In this document: piece by piece, positions 44,858-51,780 of the stretch
Numbering within the stretch: position 1 is the stretch's first letter
How the letters are laid out: the number at the start of each line of letters is the position of its first letter
NCBI GenBank assembly: GCA_913055785.1
Contig: CAJXLJ010000009.1
Location: 1 to 64,000 of the forward strand
Length of the DNA stretch: 64,000 nt
DNA from: an uncultured Parvularculaceae bacterium
Lineage (GTDB): Bacteria > Pseudomonadota > Alphaproteobacteria > Caulobacterales > Parvularculaceae
Direction: 5' to 3'
Notes under the pieces: generated by a model
Database searches by the model: none
What the model was told of the DNA's origin: nothing
The model's input: only the letters and a program-made list of their open reading frames with translations
Translations under genes and position numbers: made by a program

Positions 44858-46120
44858 CTATCGCTTGCGCCAGGCGTCCATCGGGCCGGCGTCCGCGGCT
44901 TGCGGCGAGGGCGCCTCAGGCCGCTCGGCCGTCGCCGTCTCGATATAGGCCTCAAGACTTTCAGCGCCGGCGTCTTTCAGCATCGTCTCGATCTGCGCCG
45001 GCGTGTGGGTGATGCGATAACGCCGCGCGAGTTCTTTTTTGAACGCCGGCGTATAGATGAAACCGACCGAGGCGCTTGAATGCTGGTCCTCGAACGGCGT
45101 GAGGAAGACGACGCCGTCATAGGCGTCCGCCATGGTCTGGCCCGGCGCGGCCTTGTGCATGTGGTTGCCCATATAGGCCGCCTCGCCGAACGGCGTTTTT
45201 GTGAGATCGATCGCGACGGGCGTCGCGCCGTAAGTCTTAAACGCCGAATCCCAAAGCCCTTGCGCCACCCGCGCCCAGCTATAGCTGTAACGCTCAAGCC
45301 CTTCGCCGGTGCGCGGCGCTGCGCCGTCGGCCGCCTTTTCCATTTCGATATTGAGGATCGGCGCGTTCAACCTTATCGACCAGGTCATTTCCGCATGCCA
45401 CTGCCTGAAAAACGTCCCCGTGTTCCAGAACGGCGCGCCGTCCTGTTGGCGAATGTCCGTATACGCATGACGCGTGTTCGTCAGGAAAACGCCTTTTTCG
45501 CCGTTGAAATCGCCGAGATCGGCGAGAATGGTCCTGTACATCGCGTAATCGCGGCCGATCACTTCGCGCGTGTTGTAGTTCGTCCAGTCCTCGAGGCGCT
45601 CCATTTCCTTCCAGTAGCTGGGCGTTGAAACGGCGCGCACCTTCAGGCGCTCTTCCGGGGGCAGGCCGCGATTCACCTCATAGACCGTGTGGAGAAAGTC
45701 GAAATAGGTTTTGTAGGACCAGCCATAGCGGTCCTGAAAGGCGGGGTAGAGCAGGGTGCGGTCTTCCGGGAAGGTCCCGAAATAGGCGTCGAGCGCGCCT
45801 TGCCGGTTTGAGGGGATGACTTCGAGAAAAATATAGCGCGCCTTTCTGCGGAAGGCCGGGCTGCGCACAAGTTCGGTGTAGAATTCCCACGGCTCGACGG
45901 CGTTGTGGAGGGCGTCGTCGAAGAGAACGAGGTCGCGCTCATCGAGAATGGTCAGCACATAATCGAGCGGCGCTTTTCCCTTCTTTTGGAGGGCCGTCAC
46001 ATGGCGGGCGAGCTGTTCCTCGTCGGCTTTTTGAGTCGCTTCCGCCGCCGGCTCCGGCGCGGCGAGAGCGGTCACCATCGCCGCGGCGAAAATCGAGATG
46101 AGAGTTTTTGCAAGCGCCAT
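44858..46120 (-). CDS. Exported protein resembling the EreA/ChaN (Tiki) superfamily, tentative
   Basis: A 420-aa protein with a signal peptide (MALAKTLISIFAAAMVTALA). The segment DLVLFDDALHNAVEPWEF then ARYIFLEVIP recalls the acidic and His motifs near the start of erythromycin-esterase/ChaN-like proteins (GE.H...), but the first motif reads DDALHN rather than GExxH, so catalysis cannot be assumed. I do not recognise an exact family. Start chosen at the signal-peptide ATG. An 18-bp perfect dyad lies 20 nt upstream (46141-46158). Confidence 0.65.
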   Translation of the reverse strand: MALAKTLISIFAAAMVTALAAPEPAAEATQKADEEQLARHVTALQKKGKAPLDYVLTILDERDLVLFDDALHNAVEPWEFYTELVRSPAFRRKARYIFLEVIPSNRQGALDAYFGTFPEDRTLLYPAFQDRYGWSYKTYFDFLHTVYEVNRGLPPEERLKVRAVSTPSYWKEMERLEDWTNYNTREVIGRDYAMYRTILADLGDFNGEKGVFLTNTRHAYTDIRQQDGAPFWNTGTFFRQWHAEMTWSIRLNAPILNIEMEKAADGAAPRTGEGLERYSYSWARVAQGLWDSAFKTYGATPVAIDLTKTPFGEAAYMGNHMHKAAPGQTMADAYDGVVFLTPFEDQHSSASVGFIYTPAFKKELARRYRITHTPAQIETMLKDAGAESLEAYIETATAERPEAPSPQAADAGPMDAWRKR

Positions 46121-46140
46121 GACCGGCCTCCGGAAGCTCA

Positions 46141-46158
46141 ATGCTACGAACGTAGCAT
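46141..46158. promoter_or_regulatory. Operator-like palindrome upstream of the exported protein
   Basis: ATGCTACG-AA-CGTAGCAT, a perfect 8-bp dyad with a 2-bp centre, typical in size for a TetR- or MarR-type dimer. It ends 20 nt before the minus-strand ATG at 46120. No candidate regulator gene is adjacent. Confidence 0.55.
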
Positions 46159-46225
46159 GTGCATGCGTCAGGAGACGCCGTTCGGTCAATCGGACGTTCG
46201 ACGAATGCACGCTCTTGCGCGACGG

Positions 46226-46774
46226 TCAGATTTTTTCGGCGACCTTGATGGCGACGCGGCAGCCGGCTTTGATCGCCGCCGAAAGCAGGCTGTAGCCGGG
46301 GGCGTCCGCGGCGCCGGCTTCTTCTGCGGCCGTCTTGTGACCGATCTCGTCGGCGCGGAATTTCTCGATCGTCGCGGCGAGCGCCGGCTCGCTCTCTTTC
46401 AGCGCTTCGGCCTGACTGGCGTAATGCTTTTCGATGACGTCCTCGACGGCGGCTGTGCAGGCCATGGCGGCCTTTTCGCCCATCAGCGCCGTCGCCGCGC
46501 CGAGCCCGAACCCGGCGGCGTTCCAGAACGGGGCGAGAAGCGTCGGGCGAACCTTTCGCTCGGCGAGCAGCCGGTCGAAGGTTTCAAGATGCTCGATTTC
46601 GCCGGCTTCCATTTCCTCGATCGCCTGCGCCGTCTCCGCCTTGTGGGAAAGCGCGCCGAAGACGGCGCGCTGGCCGCGATAGATGGCGACCGCGCCATAT
46701 TCGCCGGCGTGGTCAACGCGCAGCATTTCCGCAAGGCGCGGGGCGCGGGGGCCGGGTTTTTGCGGACCGGACAT
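46226..46774 (-). CDS. coq7: Demethoxyubiquinone hydroxylase Coq7
   Basis: Di-iron hydroxylase of ubiquinone biosynthesis. The 182 aa carry the diiron ligands in LRVDHAGEYGAVAIY, EEMEAGEIEHLETF, AVEDVIEKHY and FRADEIGHKTAAEE, the E...ExxH repeat pattern. It lies 4 nt downstream of dsbB and is probably in one operon with it. Confidence 0.94.
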   Translation of the reverse strand: MSGPQKPGPRAPRLAEMLRVDHAGEYGAVAIYRGQRAVFGALSHKAETAQAIEEMEAGEIEHLETFDRLLAERKVRPTLLAPFWNAAGFGLGAATALMGEKAAMACTAAVEDVIEKHYASQAEALKESEPALAATIEKFRADEIGHKTAAEEAGAADAPGYSLLSAAIKAGCRVAIKVAEKI

Positions 46775-46778
46775 CGGG

Positions 46779-47345
46779 TTAGCCGGCCCTGTTTTCCGGC
46801 GCGCCCTGCCGGATGCGTTTGACGCGGCGCGTTTCGGTCAGCGCGGCGAACAGGGTCAGCGCAAAGAGCCCCGCAGAGGCGAGCAGATTGTACCCCGCCA
46901 TGGAGACGCCGAGTAACCGCCATTGCGCATCCTCGCAGGACGGCGCGTCGGTTTTCTTGTCGAGCGACCCCAGAATGTCATCGATGCCGCCGACGTCCGC
47001 GCCGCCCGAGCAGATCGCCGGCCCCGGCCAGAACCCGTATTCAACGCCGGTATGATAAAAAGCGAGACCGGCGCTGACCGCGTAGACCAGCGCCGCGGCG
47101 CCGACCGCGGCGGCGGCGCCCAGCCTGGATTTGAAGATGCGCGCGGCGAGGAGACCGGCGGCGGCCACCGCCAGCGCGGTCCAGTGCGCCTCCCGCTGGT
47201 CGAGGCACAAAATGCACGGGACGAAACCGCCCACCTTTTCAAAGAGATGCGCGCCGGCGAGCAGGGCGGCGCTCGCCGCAAAAGCCGCCATCAGCGCGCG
47301 TTCGGTCAGCGAATATCCAGAAAGCCGGTCGAGCATGAGCCTCAT
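46779..47345 (-). CDS. dsbB: Disulfide bond formation protein B (DsbB-like)
   Basis: An inner-membrane protein that reoxidises DsbA through quinone. It has about four membrane helices, the first Cys pair in CILCLDQREAHW and a second periplasmic pair formed by CSGGAD and CEDAQW. ATG 47345 gives 188 aa; a GTG at 47354 would add three. It precedes coq7, a quinone-biosynthesis gene, but the link may be accidental. Confidence 0.88.
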   Translation of the reverse strand: MRLMLDRLSGYSLTERALMAAFAASAALLAGAHLFEKVGGFVPCILCLDQREAHWTALAVAAAGLLAARIFKSRLGAAAAVGAAALVYAVSAGLAFYHTGVEYGFWPGPAICSGGADVGGIDDILGSLDKKTDAPSCEDAQWRLLGVSMAGYNLLASAGLFALTLFAALTETRRVKRIRQGAPENRAG

Positions 47346-47395
47346 GATAGACACGGCGCGGGGGCGACGCCGCTGCGCGGATCGTCACAGCCGCG

Positions 47396-48079
47396 CTAGA
47401 GCCGCGCGCTGAGCCAGTCCTTGATGAGATGCAGGGTTTCGGCGCCGACAAAGACCAGCAGGAACACCCAGATAAAGCCGATCAGCAAGCCGCCGATGAC
47501 GAGAAGGCCGTCGCGCTCGATCAACCCGAGCGCGGCGATGGCGACGCCGACGCCGGGCACCGTATTGGTGAGCGGGAAAGGCGTCAGGATTGAAGCGATC
47601 GGCAAGAGCAGCAGCGCGCCGATGATGCGCAGCGCCAGATGGCTGGTGACGGGCCGGATACGGGGCGTTGCGAGGCGTTCGATCCAGCCGACATATTTCT
47701 CGGCGCGGGAGAGCACGCTGGAAAAGGCGGGAATGGCGAACCGCCGGTTGTGAAGCTTCTTCGGCAACCAGGGATGGCGCCGGCCAAGCGCCATTTGCGC
47801 GGCGAGCGCCAGCATCGGCAACGCGACGATCTGCGGCAAGCCGTAAACGAAGGGAAGGCAGCATGGCAGCGCCAGAAGCAGAAGCAGAAAACCGAAAGCC
47901 CGCTCGTCGAGCCGGTCGATAACATCGCCCAGCGCAGCGGTCGGCTCATCGCCGGTCGCGCCGTCCGTTGCAGCGGTTTCCGGCGCCGCGCGCTTCAGGT
48001 CGTCGAGAATGTCGTGGAGAACGCGGGTTGCGCCGCGCATGGGGCTTGAAGACGAATGATGTGCGTCGGCCATGGCCAT
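47396..48079 (-). CDS. exoD: Exopolysaccharide synthesis protein ExoD
   Basis: A 227-aa polytopic membrane protein of the ExoD family (named from Rhizobium exopolysaccharide and alkali phenotypes; biochemical role unclear). The landmarks are LPCCLPFVYGLPQ, the Arg-rich loop RHPWLPKKLHNRRF and about five hydrophobic segments. It carries a hydrophilic 45-residue N-terminus. ATG 48079 or 48073 both fit. Confidence 0.9.
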   Translation of the reverse strand: MAMADAHHSSSSPMRGATRVLHDILDDLKRAAPETAATDGATGDEPTAALGDVIDRLDERAFGFLLLLLALPCCLPFVYGLPQIVALPMLALAAQMALGRRHPWLPKKLHNRRFAIPAFSSVLSRAEKYVGWIERLATPRIRPVTSHLALRIIGALLLLPIASILTPFPLTNTVPGVGVAIAALGLIERDGLLVIGGLLIGFIWVFLLVFVGAETLHLIKDWLSARL

Positions 48080-48215
48080 TCCGGGTAACCTGCAACAACA
48101 GAGCTAGGATGTGTCGGTCCGTTCTACAAACATCGGGGTAAACAAACCGCCAAGGCGCGGCTTGACCGCCCCGGCGGCCCCCCTATCATGCGCGCCGCTC
48201 TATCGGCCTTTGAAT

Positions 48216-48302
48216 GCCCCTCTGGCGGAACTGGTAGACGCGCTGGATTCAAAATCCAGTTCCCTTGCGGGAGTGCCGGTTCGATTCCGGCGGGGGGCAC
48301 CA
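48216..48302 (+). tRNA. tRNA-Leu (anticodon CAA)
   Basis: 87 nt with a clean 7-bp acceptor stem (GCCCCTC with GGGGGGC) and encoded CCA at 48300-48302. The anticodon arm is CTGGA-TTCAAAA-TCCAG with anticodon CAA (reads UUG). A long class II variable arm (TTCCCTTGCGGGAGT) and the T-arm GTTCGATTC follow. The long variable arm fixes it as Leu. Confidence 0.97.
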
Positions 48303-48434
48303 CGAGCCGCGACCGTTTGCGGAGCAAACGCAGCGCGGCGAGATCCCGCCTGCTGCGCAGGCTTCGGCTTGGCGAGCCAGCCTGATTTGATACGTTTATT
48401 CGGTGTGCGGGCTTTATGCTGGGCGAAGGCGCGC

Positions 48435-48776
48435 TCAGCTCTTCTTCACGAATTCCGATTTCAGTTTCATCGCGCCGACTCCGTCGATGCGGCAGTCGAT
48501 ATTGTGATCGCCGTCCACAAGACGGATATTTTTTACCTTTACGCCGACTTTGACGACCTGCGAACTGCCCTTGATCTTGAGGTCCTTGATGACGGTGACC
48601 GTGTCGCCGTCGGCCAGCAAATTGCCGTTGGCGTCAACGACGCCCGGCCCGGCGTCTTCCGTTTCCGCCGCCTCGCCTGCAGCCCATTCATGTCCGCATT
48701 CGGGACAGACCAGCATGGCGCCGTCTTCATAGGCGAAGGCCGAAGCGCATTGCGGACAAGGCGGTAGTTCGCTCAT
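48435..48776 (-). CDS. YjdM/PhnA family zinc-ribbon protein
   Basis: A 113-aa protein with an N-terminal four-cysteine zinc ribbon (CPQC...CPEC) and the C-terminal PhnA domain ([20 protein letters not shown]). The PhnA name is historical, since it lies beside phosphonate genes in E. coli; enzymatic activity is not established here. It lies just downstream of a terminator hairpin. Confidence 0.93.
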   Translation of the reverse strand: MSELPPCPQCASAFAYEDGAMLVCPECGHEWAAGEAAETEDAGPGVVDANGNLLADGDTVTVIKDLKIKGSSQVVKVGVKVKNIRLVDGDHNIDCRIDGVGAMKLKSEFVKKS

Positions 48777-48801
48777 TGCGGTTTATTTCCTTTTCAAAGA
48801 A

Positions 48802-48825
48802 AAAGCCCCGCCGAAGCGGGGCTTT
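48802..48825 (-). terminator. Terminator hairpin, identical to 42836-42859
   Basis: AAAGCCCCGC (48802-48811), CGAA, GCGGGGCTTT (48816-48825). On the minus strand it lies 22 nt past the stop of the beta-helix protein and upstream of yjdM. The 24-bp core is base-for-base the same as the one at 42.8 kb. Confidence 0.9.
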
Positions 48826-48847
48826 GTCGTTTCTCAATTGTCGCCGG

Positions 48848-49915
48848 TCAGCAGCGGCCGCGTTTGCGATCCTTTTTCGAACAATTGTCGCCGCCGTTGC
48901 TTTGCATGAAATTGTTGATGATTTTCGGCTCAAGGCCTTCGCGGACGAAAATGCCCAGCCCGTGATTGCCGACAATATCGTTATCCTCGATGACGCCGTT
49001 GACGCCGAACGGAATGGCGACGCCGTCGCCGTTGTTCTCGGCGATTTCATTGTAGCGCACCAGGGAAAGCTTGGCGTATTTGTCGAGAATGACGCCGGAG
49101 CCCTTGTTGTTGCGGATCTTGTTGCCGATCAGCTTCGCCGATCCGTAGCCGGAAGACTTCACGCCCGAGTCGAGATTGTCGAAAATCTCGTTGCCGGCGA
49201 CGACGATGTCGGCGCGGCTGCCCGAAGCGATATCGACGCCGACCTTGTTCTGCAGGATCTTGTTGTCGATGATGAAGCTCTGCGACAGCGAATGCGCCTG
49301 AGCGACGAAGACGCCTTCCGAGCCGGCGCTGATGCGGTTCTTCTCAAGCATCACCGTGCCGCCGGAAATCTTGACCGCCGGTCTGACGCCGGAGCCGAGA
49401 ACGTCGCTTTCCTTGAGGGTGAAAACCCCCTGCCGGACGTCGACGCATGCGTCGGCGCTCGAATTGATCTTTGACGCGAACTGAACATTCGCGACGACTG
49501 CATGTGCAGTCGGCGTTTTCGGCGAGAAGGTCATGCAGGTTGAATTCATCGGCGCGTTGATTTCAACGCCGGAACCCGGCCCGCGGTCGCCCTGAATGAA
49601 CACCGATTTCTCGAGGGTCAGCGATTCATTGTAGACGCCGTGCATGACATACACGACGCCGCCCTCGGCGACATCTCTCACGGCCTTGGAGATCGATTTG
49701 TAGGGCCCCGGGCCGTTCGCATCGACAATGATCTGAAGCGGACCATCCTTGCTGGAGGTCGCGCCTTGCGTACCCGACGAACTCGCGCCGGCGCCCGGCT
49801 CGCGGATCGGAAAGCCGCCGAGCGATTGCGCCTGCGCCGCGCTCGCCAGCATCAGTCCGCCGGCGATCGCCATTGCCGCAGCGGGGGCGACATATTTTGA
49901 CATTACGCGTTTCAT
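48848..49915 (-). CDS. Exported right-handed parallel beta-helix protein
   Basis: A 355-aa protein with a signal peptide (ends AAQAQ). After a Ser/Gly/Thr linker it starts with PLQIIVDANGPGPYKSI, then repeats of about 23 residues with N-x-I/V-x-x-N steps (IVVAGNEIFDN; KLIGNKIRNNKG; GVIEDNDIVGNHG), the parallel beta-helix pattern of surface carbohydrate-active or adhesive proteins. It has no catalytic Asp pair that I can place. ATG 49915 follows GAGGGG; a TTG at 49921 is less likely. Confidence 0.85.
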   Translation of the reverse strand: MKRVMSKYVAPAAAMAIAGGLMLASAAQAQSLGGFPIREPGAGASSSGTQGATSSKDGPLQIIVDANGPGPYKSISKAVRDVAEGGVVYVMHGVYNESLTLEKSVFIQGDRGPGSGVEINAPMNSTCMTFSPKTPTAHAVVANVQFASKINSSADACVDVRQGVFTLKESDVLGSGVRPAVKISGGTVMLEKNRISAGSEGVFVAQAHSLSQSFIIDNKILQNKVGVDIASGSRADIVVAGNEIFDNLDSGVKSSGYGSAKLIGNKIRNNKGSGVILDKYAKLSLVRYNEIAENNGDGVAIPFGVNGVIEDNDIVGNHGLGIFVREGLEPKIINNFMQSNGGDNCSKKDRKRGRC

Positions 49916-49930
49916 AACCAACCCCTCTGC

Positions 49931-51238
49931 CTACTGAATGTCGCGGGTGTATTCGAAGCTCAGGCGACGCAGCGCGTCATTCGCCGGCTTGAAGCCGAGC
50001 GCGGAAGCCCGGGCCAGGTGAAACGCCGACTTGCGTTCGTCCGGCGCGACTTCGTTGAGGCCCGTCGTGCCGTCCCGGAAGACGACGCCGAGCGCATAAT
50101 GAGCAATCGCTAGATCGTGTTCGGCGGCCTTTTCAAGCCAGTTAACGGCTTTGTGTCCGTCCTGTTCGACGCCGATGCCGCGGACATGCATGATGCCGTA
50201 GACATATTGCGACATTGGATGTTCGGCCTTGGCGGCGTCGCGGAAGAGCTCCACCGTCTGGCGCGGCGTCAGGACGCCGGTGACCACCGACTGCTTTTCG
50301 TCTTCGGTCATCGTGAGGTCGCGGGCGACCGTCGAATACTGGAACCGCCGGATCGCGGCGCGGGTCGACGGGCCGAGCTTGTTGTCGACGCCGCCGGCGC
50401 GGAAGCCAAGCGCGTTGAGCGCGCGCTGGATCAGCTCCACGTCGATGTCGGAGACCGCCTTGAGGGCCTCGGCCATCTTGATTTCCTCAAGCTCTTTCTT
50501 CAGGCGCTCGAGTTCTTCCTGTTGCGGCGTCTTGCCGGTGTGCTCCGGCGGCAGCGGCGGCTGCCACTTTTCGACCTTTTCAAGCGCGACCTTGATTTCC
50601 TTCGGGTTCATCAGGGGCTCGAGAAATTCATAAGCCGCGCTCGCCTCGCCGACGCCGCGGGCTTTCGCCAGCGCGTACATCTGCAGGGCGCGCGTGTTGC
50701 TTTTGTCGACGCCGGCGCCCTTCTGGTACATCTCGCCGAGGCGATAGAGGTCGTAAGGGCTGCCCGCCTCGAAGGTCTGCGCCACCAGGCGCTCCGCCTT
50801 CTCGACATCGAAGGTGCTCATCCGTCCACGGATTTCCGGGAGCCGTTGTTCGGCGAGGATGCGCGCGTTGACTTCCGCCGCCGAGGGGGTCTGGTAAGCG
50901 GTGAAGTCGTGATAGGCGGCGAGCGTGTACCACATCAGCGCCTGGACGTTGTCCACCGGAATTTCCTCCAGCGGCGAGGCGGCGGTTTTCGCGCCTTCCA
51001 GGGTCTTGCCGGAATAAACATCGCCGAGGATCTTCTTCGAGCGAACATCGCCGGCGACCGCGAAGCGGCGCCAGATGTCGATCGCCTGCGCGTACTGGCC
51101 GTTCATGTAGGCCTGAACGCCGGCCTCGTAATTGGCGTGCGCCGGCGCAGCGGCCGACAAGGCGAGGACGGTCGCCGCTACGGCGCCGCCGAGCGCGAAA
51201 CGCGCCTTGCGTAAAATTGTCATGTGATGTCTCTTCAT
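49931..51238 (-). CDS. Exported Sel1-repeat protein with a peptidoglycan-binding-like domain
   Basis: A 435-aa protein with a signal peptide (ends PAHA). Residues 30-215 contain TPR/Sel1-type repeats (DLYRLGEMYQKGAGVDKSN). A Glu/Lys coiled-coil follows, then IDVELIQRALNALGF with GPSTRAAIRRFQ, a PG-binding-1-type domain. Further Sel1 repeats (YGIMHVRGIGVEQDG) lie near the C-terminus. It probably acts in the periplasm at the wall. It is 15 nt upstream of the beta-helix gene (same strand), so the two may be one unit. A CtrA-like TTAACCAT is at 51374. Confidence 0.85.
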   Translation of the reverse strand: MKRHHMTILRKARFALGGAVAATVLALSAAAPAHANYEAGVQAYMNGQYAQAIDIWRRFAVAGDVRSKKILGDVYSGKTLEGAKTAASPLEEIPVDNVQALMWYTLAAYHDFTAYQTPSAAEVNARILAEQRLPEIRGRMSTFDVEKAERLVAQTFEAGSPYDLYRLGEMYQKGAGVDKSNTRALQMYALAKARGVGEASAAYEFLEPLMNPKEIKVALEKVEKWQPPLPPEHTGKTPQQEELERLKKELEEIKMAEALKAVSDIDVELIQRALNALGFRAGGVDNKLGPSTRAAIRRFQYSTVARDLTMTEDEKQSVVTGVLTPRQTVELFRDAAKAEHPMSQYVYGIMHVRGIGVEQDGHKAVNWLEKAAEHDLAIAHYALGVVFRDGTTGLNEVAPDERKSAFHLARASALGFKPANDALRRLSFEYTRDIQ

Positions 51239-51373
51239 ACCCAGCTTCCCCTCACCAGACGCCCAAACTCCTTGCGGGCCCCCTGCCGGCCAATAGCGCC
51301 CCACTTTAGTAGTCAGCGCACGGCGATGCGGCCGCCATTAAAGCACGGCTTGCCGTGTGGCTCCAGATTAACC

Positions 51374-51381
51374 TTAACCAT
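51374..51381. promoter_or_regulatory. CtrA-like half-site upstream of the Sel1 gene
   Basis: TTAACCAT, within ATTAACCTTAACCAT; 136 nt before the minus-strand start at 51238. It is a half motif only and could be chance. Confidence 0.3.
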
Positions 51382-51413
51382 TTTCGAAAGCAAAAAGGCC
51401 CCCTCAAGGCTGA

Positions 51414-51680
51414 TTATGACGCCTCGAGGCCCTTGCTATTTGCGGATTTCGGCCCGCGCGTGACCTGAAAGACGCAGCAGCCGTCCGGGCCGGGAAGCCG
51501 GTCGACCGCATGGCCGCCTTCCCGGCAGAAATGCGGAATATCGACCGCCGCGACAGGATCATCAGCAAAAACAGTGAGTTGCGCCTTCTCCGGCATGGCG
51601 CGCAGGACCGCTTCGAGGCGGATCACTGGTACTGGGCAGCGATAGCCCCGGAGGTCGAGGGTTCTGGGTGAGGGCTCCAT
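51414..51680 (-). CDS. TusA-family sulfur-carrier protein
   Basis: An 88-aa protein with the single-Cys CP motif LRGYRCPVPVIRLEAVL (Cys in Cys-Pro-x-Pro) that carries persulfide in TusA/SirA proteins, and the strand FADDPVAAVDIPHFC that ends the fold. Other Cys residues occur later (DGCCVF). The ATG at 51680 gives the correct domain start. Confidence 0.9.
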   Translation of the reverse strand: MEPSPRTLDLRGYRCPVPVIRLEAVLRAMPEKAQLTVFADDPVAAVDIPHFCREGGHAVDRLPGPDGCCVFQVTRGPKSANSKGLEAS

Positions 51681-51710
51681 CGCCGGGCTTCTTAGGGCTG
51701 CGGCTGCGCG

Positions 51711-51750
51711 AAAAAAAGCCCCCGCATGGCGCGCTCGGCCATGCGGGGGC
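51711..51750 (-). terminator. Strong intrinsic terminator of the TonB-receptor gene
   Basis: GCCCCCGCATGGC (51718-51730), 7-nt loop, GCCATGCGGGGGC (51738-51750), followed by seven T on the minus strand. It lies 30 nt past the receptor stop. Confidence 0.92.
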
Positions 51751-51780
51751 GGGGGTGGTCGTTTGTAGCCGGGTGGCGGC

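Noticed and set aside
50117-51214. A 365-codon plus-strand frame opposite the Sel1 gene
   Set aside because: It is an antisense shadow of the Sel1/PG-binding protein, without a signal, family motif or ribosome site.
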